From Intoshia linei (Eukaryota; Orthonectida; Rhopaluridae): a DNA stretch of 56,312 bases. Of the stretch, positions 10,850 to 21,442 are shown piece by piece. The stretch lies in NCBI GenBank assembly GCA_001642005.1, contig LWCA01000089.1, forward strand, positions 1 through 56,312, written 5' to 3'. Positions within the stretch are counted from its first letter, which is position 1. The number at the start of each line of letters is the position of its first letter. The translations under genes and the position numbers were made by a program. Under the pieces are notes generated by a model, which did no database searches, was not told where the DNA came from, and was given only the letters and a program-made list of their open reading frames with translations.

Positions 10850-11560
10850 ATATTAAAAATTATTTTTCACCGGGAATGTGTAGATTTTCTAATAGTAGTA
10901 GATAACCAGTTAATGAATTATTTAATTTAAACTTAAACAAAATAAATACGATCTTTTGATTTACGATAATGTGATTTACAATATTTTGAACGGACACGCT
11001 TTCCTACAGATTGAAATTTTTTGTATGTCTTGACAGGATAATAATCTACCATCTGTTTTTTTTAAATTCTAGAGCGTTTTCATTTAAAAAAGTAGAGTTT
11101 TAATCGTTAAAATTATTTTTTGAGGTTTCTATTTATAATAATGTTTATGATTTTAAAAGCTATCCAAGATTTTATGTTTAAAAAATTTTAGGACATGTTT
11201 CATATTTAAAACCAAAAGTTATTTAGGATTTTGAACATGACGATATGCGAAGATTAACGAAAATATTAATGATTTTAAAACGCGTCTCAGAATATATCTA
11301 ATTATTCAATGTTTGAATTGATTTTTTTAAACAAAAGTGAAAATTGGGTTTTTTGAATGCTGAGACTGTCAACCGAAAACCGCTCCACAAAGAAGGAAAA
11401 CCTTCAGTATGTATTAATTTGGAAACAAATTTCTAAATTTCAAAAAAAATTAAAAACAAGAAATTATATCGTAATACCGCCAAATTGAGTTCTTTAGGTT
11501 TAATGTAATGGTTACACACACAGACATTCATTTTTATATAAGTAAAGGATTATTTAGTTC
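10850..11560 (+). repeat. Dispersed repeat family, copy 1 (interrupted by inverted gene fragment)
   Basis: Contains in order the family landmarks ATTTTTCACCGGGAATG, the block GATTGAAATTTTTTGTATG...TTGACAGGATA, the block AAATTGGGTTTTTTGAATG, and the end (CA)n...TATATAAGTAAAGGAT. The same order occurs at 33850-34660 and, inverted, at 48715-49400. Here the segment 11365-11512 is foreign: it is an inverted copy of part of the adjacent carrier gene. Confidence 0.55.
11365..11512 (-). repeat. 148-bp inverted copy of SLC25A39/40 exon 2-intron-exon 3
   Basis: Exact reverse complement, as far as I can align by eye, of 12091-12238. It contains the last 35 bases of exon 2, the 45-bp intron and all of exon 3 of the carrier gene, in opposite orientation, 203 bp upstream of that gene's start codon. 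It begins flush with the 3' splice-donor edge of exon 3. Confidence 0.9.
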
Positions 11561-11714
11561 ACTTATTCTAAATTTAAGAATCAACTTTATTTACTAAAGT
11601 TTATATCCTTACATGACAACTATGTAGTAGCAATTATCGCACTTTTGAAATTTTTTACAAAATTATATATATCTTGTACTTAAAAATATTTACTAAATTA
11701 TATTTAAAAATTTA

Positions 11715-13824
11715 ATGCAAAATCAAGTACAATCTCACCCAGATATTTCATTAAAAACTAGAATTATCGCTGCATCTTCTGCATCTGTGATTACTAGCCT
11801 ATTTAGTAATTTTTAATCCATTATTTCGGTCAATTTCAATTAAAAATACAAAACATTTATATAGAATATTTAAAATTTTTAAAATAATTTAGTGACACCA
11901 CTGGATGTTATAAAAATAAGATTGCAAACTCAACAATTTAACAACCTTTCGAATAATTACCATAACATTAAATATAATCAACCAGTATTATCAGCGTGTC
12001 GCACCTACTCTGAAAAATCCAAAAACCTTTCTACAAGATATTTCTATTCATTCATGAATGAGACATTTAAACCACGAATTATCTGTGTTCACCATTACAT
12101 TAAACCTAAAGAACTCAATTTGGCGGTATTACGATATAATTTCTTGTTTTTAATTTTTTTTGAAATTTAGAAATTTGTTTCCAAATTAATACATACTGAA
12201 GGTTTTCCTTCTTTGTGGAGCGGTTTTCGGTTGACAGTGTAAGTTTTTTTATTGTCAAATTTTTAATTTTTATAGATTTATGATTTTGCCTAGCAGCGTC
12301 ATTTATTTAACTACTTATGAACAATTACTGAAACGTATGAAAAAAATGAATTCCAACAATTTCACTTCTCTGTATCCCATTTTTGCTGGAACTTGTGCTC
12401 GAGGTTTTTTACATGTTTTATATTATTTATTTATTCTTATAGTCCTTTCCGTATCATGTACTTCGCCATTTGATTTGATTAGAACTCGATTACAGAGTTC
12501 AACCTTAAATTTATCATATGTAGTTGGACAAATTTTTAAAGATTATAATAAAATCGGACTGGCTTCACATTACAGAGGTTTCAAAGCCACTTTACTTCGC
12601 GATGTCCCCTTTTCTGGTATAATTACAATTAATAATACGTTTTGTTAGTGTTATTGCAGTTTTTTATACTATACATTATGCGTTTAGCTATTTACTGGTA
12701 TCTAATTGAACAATACCGATTCAAAATGTCCAAATCTGTAGGACAATTAGATTTCAAACAAAATTTTGTGGCAGGATTTTTTTCTGGAGCGGTATACTTT
12801 AAGAATAAGCGTTTCATGGTTATTTAGATAGCTTCAGTAGTCACTCTACCTTTTGATATAATAAAAACCCATAATCAAATTGACCCAGGTAATTTTTTTA
12901 TTTTTTTATTTAATCGTCGTTTAGAATACAAATCTAAAAGTATTATGAAACAATTTAAACAGTTATACCTTAATAACGGATTAAAATCCTTATCTGTCGG
13001 TAAATATTTTTTATTTATTCAATTGTATTGAGATTAAAATTATAAAAGTTTTAAACGAATTTTAAAAGTAGCTTTGGTGTATTTTTTTGTATACTAGACT
13101 TTATATGGATGTATTAGTGTTTTTCAATCTTTTTCCATTGTGTTCACTTTGAATTAATTTAAATTTTTGTGCACAAGTAAATAACAAAAATACTAAACAT
13201 TTTTTAGATGATTATTGTTTTAAAATGTACCATTGTATAAGATTTTGTTGGGAAAAATTTAAAAAACAAAACTTTGATGTAGCCCTAAACTCTATGTGGA
13301 ATTATTTAACTTAGTTTTCAATTTTTCGCTGTTCTCACATAATATTGCCACTGATTGAAAAAAACTGTTTTAGAAATTAAAAATTTCACTACCTTGTTTG
13401 AGTCTGATATTCCTGGTATAGAAAGACTTTGATAATAATTTGTACTTTATTAGCCTTTTTTGGATCAAGTTTTTAATTTCTCTATGGTACCCTCGTTTTT
13501 TGGTTTTTGTTTTTTGGACTCTTTATATATTTTTGTACACCCTGATTTAACCAAAATTTAAGTTTTTCAATATATTTGAGGTCAAATGCTTTTTAAACAT
13601 TATAAATAATGTGAGCAACAGCTGACCAAGAAAATTGGGCAACTATTGTTCGTTTGATCCAAATTTTCTAGAATTACTATTCAATTTTTTATTTTAATAT
13701 TTAAATGTAAATAACATGAATTTTAGGTATGATACCTCGACTAATAAAAACTGCTCCATCATGTGCTATATTGATTTCAACTTATGAATACACAAAAAAA
13801 TATTTATCAGAAAAAGAAAATTAA
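11715..13824 (+). CDS. SLC25A39/40: Mitochondrial carrier, SLC25A39/SLC25A40 type (9 exons)
   Basis: Inner-membrane carrier of the family proposed to import glutathione into mitochondria (yeast Mtm1 relatives). Exons: 11715-11805, 11893-12125, 12171-12238, 12276-12403, 12443-12616, 12688-12791, 12828-12888, 12925-12999 and 13727-13824. The total is 1032 nt (343 aa; human paralogues about 340-360 aa). Three tandem repeats each carry the Px[D/E]xx[K/R] signature: MTPLDVIKIRLQ, SPFDLIRTRLQ and LPFDIIKTHNQ. Diagnostic blocks are EGFPSLWSGFRLT, ALLRDVPFSA-like YRGFKATLLRDVPFS and the end MIPRLIKTAPSCAILISTYEY. An insert of about 60 residues after the first signature is typical of the SLC25A39/40 group. 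Whether it is 39 or 40 cannot be decided. Exon 2 end to exon 3 is duplicated in inverse upstream. The last intron is 727 bp; most others are 36-46 bp. Confidence 0.93.
12091..12238 (+). repeat. Second arm of the 148-bp inverted repeat (inside the carrier gene)
   Basis: Source copy, within the coding gene. It ends at 12238, the last base of exon 3 (next bases GTAAG). The loop between the arms is 578 bp and includes exon 1, so a transcript starting upstream of 11365 could fold into a 148-bp duplex. Confidence 0.9.
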
Positions 13825-13889
13825 TTTATACTTGTTTCCAATACCTATTAAATGTTAACATCTGCATCAAAACTACTTGAAATTTTATA

Positions 13890-15353
13890 ATGAATGCAAT
13901 TTTACCATTTTTAGTGTTCATAATTTCTGTTGCATCCCTAAGTATACATGGGATTTTGTTTTACCACTTTGACCCACAAATATGGTCGTTTATTTTAGTG
14001 GACATTTTGCCGACTCTGATGGTATACATTTTTTTAATTTTTATCCAGTAAATTAATTTAGCTAATGTTTATGTCAATTTCAAGTAACATGGTTCGACGA
14101 AATGCCTACAATAAACCAAGTTATCCCTTGGTTTGATTTAAATGATATTTATACATATCCTAATTAGATGAAAAATGTAACAAATATAAATTTGTTTCTG
14201 ACATTTGGTATTGTCTTTGGTCCATTATCAAAAAAACTGCACACGTTTATATGGAATACGAATATAGCCACTTTACACGTTGAAGAATTGTATAATAATG
14301 TTATCAACGTATATGAAACGTAGATTTATATATAAAATTGTCAATTTGATAATAACGTACATTGCATCGGTTTTAATGATTATTGATATGGCAGTTACAT
14401 TTTACAAAAATATCAAAGTCACGCATGTCCATTTCGAAAGAAAAAGGATGGACGTATAAAATTTAAGTCTAAACTGTTAAATTAATTTAGAATACATTTA
14501 CGCTAGGTTGGATATCTTATGAAATTATTTACTGTCTTGTATCATTTCCCATATATGCTACAAAAAGTTGGAGTTTTTACTTGTGTGGCGCCAGCATCAA
14601 TTTTTTTGTATTGACGGTTTGAATCAATTCATCTTTTCATTTAGATTTTATTAAATGTTTGCATCATTTACTATTCAATGGTGGAACAAGTTTATATGTA
14701 TTGGGCGGTACTTGAATTGACAATTAAATAATAGTGTCTTTTAGAGATTGATGAGTACCATTCTCTTTATTGCGCAAACTGGTGTTTCCGCTGTTAGTTA
14801 CTTGATATATATTTGGGATTTTGATATTTTTCAATTGGGTACTTGTATGTATATTTACTAAAAATTTAAAAATGTATAGTTTTTAAGAATACCGAATTGT
14901 ACCGCTTCACCCCTTATTCAGTGGCTTATGTGCTACTCTTTATCATCATCTCTGTGATTGGACTTTTTTCAATGTCAATTATAATGGTCATTTATTACCA
15001 GCAATTGATTAGTAAAGCTTATTATCGGAACAGAAATAAAATCAATTTCGAATTTCAACTCAATGATGGACCTGATATGTTAATTGTTAAAGAGTGGGAA
15101 TTAAAAAATGCAATTTCACTCCTACATAAATCCAACAGCACTTTGCATGTAAGTTTTTTTTGTTTCACTAGTTTTATTTTAGTCTAATCCACCACGAGAA
15201 AAATACAAAACAAAACGATTAAGAGATGTATTTGTTATATTATTATTATATATGCAGACTTAGAGAATAAAGCTACCAAAAATCAAATCAAAAAACAAAA
15301 TTAAACGGCCAAATAGACAAGTATATGATTGCAAAGTTTCCATATCTGAATAG
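13890..15353 (+). CDS. Multi-pass membrane protein, family not recognised (gene A)
   Basis: Starts 65 bp after the carrier gene's stop. Exons I support: 13890-14021, 14062 to about 14130, an unresolved middle part 14168-14320, up to 14453, 14491-14616, 14645-14707, 14745-14838, 14880-15148, 15183-15227 and 15264-15353. It encodes roughly seven hydrophobic segments: ILPFLVFIISVASLSIHGIL, IWSFILVDILPTLM, ITYIASVLMIIDMAVTFY, ISYEIIYCLVSFPIY, SINFFVLTILLNVCIIYY, STILFIAQTGVSAVSYLIYI and SVAYVLLFIIISVIGLFSM. A strongly basic cytosolic-type tail (…KIKSKNKIKRPNR…) ends at a TAG. Introns of 36-37 bp join the later exons in frame. No DRY, CWxP or NPxxY motif is present, so it is not a class A receptor. 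The splice between 14130 and 14325 needs transcript evidence. I do not know its function. Confidence 0.6.
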
Positions 15354-15458
15354 TTAATAAACATTTGTAGATAGACAATTATACCTGTCCAATTAAATAA
15401 ACATCTGTATGCTCATCTGCGTTTAATTTTTTTATTTTATACCTTTTTATTTTGCTAG

Positions 15459-15888
15459 ATGTCTTTTTCTTTTAGAGATTTTGTTGTACTAAACATTTTT
15501 TTGTTCAGTTGTGTGTCCATTATAATCGAAATTTTGGCTACAATTTTAATTCCCATTCAATTAGATGCCGCTATTGTAAGATATAGTAGCGTTTTGCAAA
15601 TTACAATTCTTGTTACTTCTACTATAGTAAATTTATGTGTATACTTAAATATAAAATTATACTTTAGTTGGCTTCCTATTCATTTGTTACAATTTTGTCC
15701 AAAAATTTTTTCAAAGTAATTATAGTTATGCCTATAATTTAGATTTAAATTTAATGTTAGAAACAAGAAGAAAATTTACAAATCCATATCATCCAAACTA
15801 TTTGCTTTGTGTCACAATGCATTTGCAGTTATTACCTTTACATCAATTTTGTTCAGATGAAAAATTACAGAAGCCTGCAACGTACAAG
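15459..15888 (+). CDS. Membrane protein exons, probable paralogue of gene A (gene B, partial)
   Basis: Two exons, 15459-15636 and 15668-15888, join over a 31-bp intron in frame. They encode two to three hydrophobic segments followed by a soluble stretch (YNLDLNLMLETRRKF…, then CVTMHLQLLPLHQFC). The run RYSSVLQITILVTSTIVNLF can be laid against FTPYSVAYVLLFIIISVIGL of gene A, followed in both by a tyrosine-rich juxtamembrane stretch. The first ATG sits directly after an AG acceptor (GCTAG|ATG), so 5' exons may exist or a trans-splice site may be used. The exon ends at a GT donor, but the next exon is uncertain; a hAT MITE lies in the putative intron. Family unknown. Confidence 0.45.
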
Positions 15889-15958
15889 GTACTTATATCA
15901 TTTGATCCAGGTACAAGAATAATCAAATTAGACATTTTTTTATAATTGTACGTTATAA

Positions 15959-16064
15959 CGGGTCGGCAACCAGTGGCCCACAGAATAATTTTGGTGGTAT
16001 AGGCCCGTAAAATTTTTTTATGTAAAAAATTGGTCCACGAAACGCAACAGGTTGCCGACCTCTG
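15959..16064. mobile_element. 106-bp non-autonomous hAT element
   Basis: Ends are GGTCGGCAACC and GGTTGCCGACC, with the full right terminus reading CAGAGGTCGGCAACC on the minus strand. Flanking 8-mers CGTTATAA (15951-15958) and CTTTATAA (16065-16072) match at 7 of 8 positions, as expected of an aged 8-bp hAT target duplication. Confidence 0.75.
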
Positions 16065-16074
16065 CTTTATAAGC

Positions 16075-16299
16075 ATGCTAAATTACTCTTTTAGATTGGT
16101 TATGCAGATATTTGCCATGTTGACATTATCAATTTCTTGTCTTTCCTTCTACAATTATACAAGTTTAATCATGTATAAAGCTCTTCTCAAGCGGCTTAAA
16201 TGGCGGTTATCTCTAAAAGTAAAAAAGATTAAATTATTTTTAAATTCATCAAGATTTATAAAAAGTTTAATAATTTGTTATCTGTGGCAACGGATCTAA
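16075..16299 (+). CDS. Single-TM open frame inside the membrane-protein cluster
   Basis: Frame from an ATG at 16075: one strong hydrophobic segment (LVMQIFAMLTLSISCLSFY) and then a very basic stretch (KALLKRLKWRLSLKVKK). This is the layout of the C-terminal part of gene A. It may be a further exon of gene B, with an acceptor at TTTTAG near 16095, or a fragment of another paralogue. Not assignable. Confidence 0.3.
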   Translation: MLNYSFRLVMQIFAMLTLSISCLSFYNYTSLIMYKALLKRLKWRLSLKVKKIKLFLNSSRFIKSLIICYLWQRI

Positions 16300-16774
16300 A
16301 GAAATTATTATGGAACCCCTAGTCCCATTAAAATATTCTAGGCCGTATATTTTTTTTAAAAAATACACGCAATTAATAAAAATTTGTATAAAACGGATAG
16401 TCGTTTTCAAATTGAGCATTTAAAAAATTAAATTTTTCAGTATTATACAAGTGTAATTATTTTTTCTGTTAAATCCAGACTAGTAAAAAGATGAATAGGG
16501 TTAGTAAATACTTAATTAAAAGTTTAAATAAATTTTCTAAAATTTGAGTGGCTGTTATATAGCTCACATAAAATTTTAGGATTATTAGCGTTTAAGAGAA
16601 ATACGTTGATATTTAGCCACAATTCACTATTATTTATTTGAAGAATATTATTTTATTAGGGGTGCTATAAAAAAGAAAAATTTAAAGCAATCCCAATTAT
16701 ATTTATATAAGATTGTGGTATATATCAACGACTACTGCTCACCTGAAAAAAATTAGTTTATGTTACTATTTTAG

Positions 16775-17834
16775 ATGAATATCTTCATTTTATTGTTTAT
16801 AATACAATTAAATTTGGCATTGATAACATTACCAATATTTATATTATTCACCAATATTATCTCATTTGCAATGGAATTGGTTGCAAACGTAATGGTATGT
16901 TTTACAAATTTTATATTTCATTCTTTATTAAATTTAAAAGAGTGGATACTTAAATCCAACCATTTTTACTAAAAATCAAAATTTATATCCACTAACAGGA
17001 AAAATTCAGTTTTACCAACCCAAAAAGAAAAAATTCGGTTTTAAAAACCCTTTAGGGAAAAATCCAGTTTTACAGAATTGCGGAGTACCCCATAAAAACT
17101 CAATATCACAAACAAAACAAAATGAAGTTCTCAAATATAAAGATTAGTGATAAACAAGTTATCCCTAAAGGGCTTTTAAACCCGAATTTTACCTTTAAAG
17201 GTTGGTAAAAGTGGATTTTTAGTAAAAATGGTTGGGTTTAAGAATATTCTAAATTTAAAGTATAACTTGCCAATTTAGATGGTCATTAGCGTACTATTTA
17301 ATATAATGCACATATTACAAAAACCTACAATAAACAAAGTAGAAAAGGTAATAAAATTTATTAAATTTGTAAAATTATTATTTAATATATTAAGTTAATA
17401 TCTCAAATAATACCAATATCTCTCATTTTAACCCTGTATGTGTTTTCTAATGTATTTAGGATTATGGAAGCGGTATCAATAGGTAAAATATCACTAAGTT
17501 TAAATACAATATTTTTTAACTAGGAGTAATATTGGATTGGAATTTAAATTGGATGGAATTTCATTTATCTTGGAATAAATCCATCAATATCTACATAATT
17601 TTCGTAGTATTTGTGCAAATTATAAATTTAATTGTGATCGTCACTACATTCATGATTTCATTCAACAACAAATATGCAAATGGGATGTTTAGTAAAAACA
17701 ATAAATCACGTCGTAAGTATACATTTAAACTACTATATTCAACTTTATAAAAAATTTAGCCTACCACGCAAATTTTTTTTAACACTAGATTCATTTATTT
17801 TAAATACTGTATTCTCTGCACAACTCGCCATTAA
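16775..17834 (+). CDS. Membrane protein exons, probable third paralogue (gene C)
   Basis: Coding pieces at 16775-16893, 17281-17347, a microexon near 17461-17482, about 17524-17712 and 17760-17834. Hydrophobic runs are LLFIIQLNLALITLPIFILF and IYIIFVVFVQIINLIVIVTT. The approach to the last segment (LDWNLNWMEFHLSWN) has the same W-acidic/polar-hydrophobic pattern as gene A's YIWDFDIFQLVFKN, and the tail after it is short and basic, ending TAA at 17832-17834. The first ATG again follows an AG directly. A MITE occupies the first intron. Microexon phase is unresolved, so this could be a decaying copy. Confidence 0.4.
16949..17242. mobile_element. About 290-bp palindromic MITE in gene C intron
   Basis: Left end CTTAAATCCAACCATTTTTA and right end, on the minus strand, CTTAAACCCAACCATTTTTA form long inverted ends. 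Inside are further inverted pieces (AACCCTTTAGGGAAAAA against ATCCCTAAAGGGCTTTTAAA). A related segment with TTTTACCAACCTTTA is seen near 7690. Confidence 0.65.
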
Positions 17835-19012
17835 TTTAAAATATAAACTAAAAATTTTAAAACTATTTTTCAAAAAAAGTTAAGTTATTTTGTATTAAAT
17901 TTTACAATTTATTGCAATATCTAAAAGTCTAAACTGAATACAATGTTTATGAGTTTTTTCAATTTTAATGTTTAGAATTTAGCACTCGGAAAAATGGATT
18001 ATAGCTTCATAGTTGCTAAAATTTTGGTTTTATATTTGGTGATTGGATTAACAGTTTAATTCAAAAAAATATAAGAAAAGAGAATTTACCTTAACTTAAA
18101 GCTTAAGGGTTGATAAGATTGTATTTTTATTTTGTGATTAGATTAAAATGTTTTTTTTAAAATCGTGAAAAGAGGATTTTTACTTAAAGAAGTTGAAATC
18201 GTATTTTTTATTAAATATTATTAATGGTGGTATTTTTAAAATAATAATTTAGAGACCAGGGGAATCGCAATGCTGGTAACATTTTTTCTCATCAACGCAG
18301 AAATTAACATTTAATTTAAATTAATAGTTGTCCTTAGTAAGGATTTACTTTGTCACTTTATACTTTTCGAGGCTATCAGAATTTGGAGGGATTCTAAATA
18401 AATATTTTTAAATTTAATTTCTTAATATATTCATTTAGGTACAAGATTTTCAATTGATACGCCATGTGTATTACATTTAATCAACCTTAATATATTTATT
18501 TTAGATATATAATGACAATAATCCAATACATAAGGATTTATTGGTAACTTTTAACAAACATTAATACAAGATTAGTAAATAATGGCAATTTAGTATTATT
18601 TGGAAATTATTATATAATGCATGGGCACCCCTTTTAATAGATTCAAATTCTACAAATAAGATTTTGCTTGGTTGATTCGTAAATAATTTCAAAATGTTTC
18701 TTGGTACAACGGAAATATCCATATCTACTATGAAAACACCGGGCAGTCATAATGTTAAACGAGTGATTCCCAAACTGTCCAAACACTAGTGTGCCGTAAG
18801 AAGAAAATTGCTGTGTCATAAAAAAAATAAATGTTATTTTAAAAAATATAGATTTGTTTAATTTGTGCTTATGATTAAACATTGGATGTATATCAAGCTT
18901 TAAAATTTAAAAAAAATGGTGTACCGAAATTTTTTCATAACCTTTTAGGTCTGCCACATAAAAAAGGATTAAATTAAATTGATGATCAATTTTACATTTT
19001 TAATATATAAAC

Positions 19013-19284
19013 CAGGGGTATGCAACCTGTTGCATCTCGTGGGCCCGTTTTTGAAAATTTACACATAATGGATTTCAATTTAAACTGAAGAGAACAGTTT
19101 CTAGTATATTCAACAAAATAAAATCTGGGACGATCTGAAAATTCATTATTAAAATGATTATAATGAGCCAATAGTAGAAAATGTTTAAAACGGTGTTTAA
19201 AATTTGAATAATAAATAATGTATATATTTACACGAAGGGCCAACAAAATTATTATGTGGACCACTTTTGACCTGCGGGCTACTG
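19013..19284. mobile_element. 272-bp non-autonomous hAT element with exact 8-bp TSD
   Basis: Left end CAGGGGTATGCAACCTGTTG, right end on the minus strand CAGTAGCCCGCAGGTC. Flanked by ATATAAAC at 19005-19012 and again at 19285-19292, an exact 8-bp duplication. The internal CGTGGGCCCG and GTGGACCAC are hAT-like GGCC-rich subterminal motifs. Confidence 0.8.
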
Positions 19285-19811
19285 ATATAAACAAATCAAA
19301 TTATTAATGTATTACTGATATTAAATTACACTACCTTAAAATTGATAACCTTTTTTCTATATTAACTTTTAATTACACGAATATTATACACATAATTAAC
19401 TAAATTCGCGGATTAAAAATAAATATGTCTTACTAAATTATTATTATTATAAATTAAAAAATAGCATGTTTCCATTGATCTACATTAGACAAAATTGCAT
19501 GAGGTGTAATTTTAAAATTTGCTGGTCTTACCGTTACAAATTTTATCTAAAATGTATCTAATTCAGTTTGCCCTTCATGTTATAAATATATTAATACCCT
19601 CTGAGCAGTAATTTAGATACATACATAGTAATTACGTATATTTTACAGGCTAATTCCTATTAAAGGAATTCGTCGTAAAATATAAAAATTATTGATGAAT
19701 GGATTGTGAAATTTTCGCAAGTATAAAAATTTCGTTAAATTATAAATGACTAGCATCATAATTATATTAAACTATTTCGGTTCTGAATTATTATTATCAT
19801 ATATAAAGTAA

Positions 19812-20180
19812 GGGTGGGAAACCGCTGCCCGCTCAAGATTTTATCTGATTGTGATAAATACCGATTTATAAATAATTAAAATCTATACATGTATTTTCGT
19901 TTATAAGTACTTATTACTGTAATATACTGTTTAACAATAAACTTTGTAATCGTATCTTCATCGCGTTAAAGTATATATAACATCGGCCTACAATGAGTTC
20001 ACATTGTTAACTTTGAATTATTTCGTTAGCATTGTAAAATGTATATATTTTGATCAAATTTTCCTTGGAAAATTAAAACTACTATATAGAAATATCAGAA
20101 AAAATTATTTTTCATATTGTTCGCGTAATTTTTTTATCAAAATTTTGCTCGCAGCATAAAAGTTTACCCACCCGTGATCT
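19812..20180. mobile_element. Probable hAT-derived element
   Basis: AGGGTGGGAAACCGCTGCCC at the left and, on the minus strand, ACGGGTGGGTAAACTTTTAT at the right form imperfect inverted ends of hAT type. Target duplication is not clear. Confidence 0.4.
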
Positions 20181-21442
20181 AAAGGTTGTGAATACAATAG
20201 TTAGTCTAATTATTTGATTCAGTCACTGTGGAGAAACATTGATATAATGTATTATTTAGGATCAAATAACACATGCAATAGATTTGAAACCTGTGCAAAC
20301 AATTAAACGTTTCTCCGCAAGATCAATTTTATTGGTAAAATTAATCTAAATAATTAAAAAGATGAGTGTCAAATAATTTAAAGTAACTAAAAATAATAAT
20401 ACCAACAATAAAAAGTAAAATTAATAGATAGATACGTCCCAATCTGATTATAATTGTTATTTCGAATTAAAATTTTTAATTAATTAAATGTATCAATATT
20501 TTGCTATATTCAGACATAGAGCGATATCAAACACAAGACAGCAAAACTAAAACCTCCACGACATGTAAATTTATTATATAGATTAAATCAGTGTTTCCCA
20601 ATCGGGAAATGACAAAAAAATATAACTGGTAATATATTTTTCAATGACTAACACATAGAATTGTAAATAAACATCTTACGGTCAACTCACTTAGTTGAAC
20701 TAAGATATCCATTAAATTTTAAAAAAAATAATGACAGCTTCAAAAATGGCCGCTTACATAAAATCATAAGGGAAATACTGAATTAAATAAAAAATAAACA
20801 CTTATTAATGAACATAATTTTACTTGTTCAAACTTCGAACCAGTTTATCAATATTTTCATAACTACCCAAAATGGTGAATTATTCATATTCGGGTTGCCT
20901 ATTTTACGTTAAATTTGGCCTTAACATTTCAATATCCGTATACAATTAAAAATAGTATATTTGAATAATGAGGTATAAATGTAGAAAATCCGATCGCCGG
21001 ACGTACAAACAAAACTTTTGGTAAATTCAATTGCTTTTAAAATAATTTTGCATCTTACATTTTGTTATAATTTAGAATGAAATACGCCATTTTGAAAATG
21101 CATTGGTAATAATAATGTTAACTTGTATTCATTTAATAATACATTTAGAAACCAGTGAAAACATTACAAAAATATAAAAGATCATCTTCGCTTACAGTAC
21201 ATTTTTAAATAATACAAATATTAATATTTCGCCAACTTTATTAGTTATCTATTTAAAACGTAGAAATTTGGTATAAAACTCATTGTTTAAAATATTAGAA
21301 TAATATTATCAAAATGAATACACTATTTAGTTTCAATTAAATAATGCATTTAAGGATAAATTTGAAAAAATAGAAAAATCTGAATAAAATGTGTATACTT
21401 GTCACAAATAAACAATAAATTACAATTTATTAAAAAGTACAA

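Larger units (their letters stand above)
17835..21442. other. 3.6-kb gene-poor region with hAT remnants
   Basis: No protein gene recognised. Contains the elements at 19013-19284 and 19812-20180 and, near 18750-18950, hAT-like stretches (GTGATTCCCAAACTGTCC, GTGTGCCGTAAG). Minus-strand frames at 18643-18882 and 18992-19294 are parts of these repeats. Confidence 0.5.

Noticed and set aside
14168-14320. Mpv17/PMP22-like reading of gene A (LTFGIVFGPLS)
   Set aside because: Only one short resemblance; frame and neighbouring exons do not fit an Mpv17 fold.
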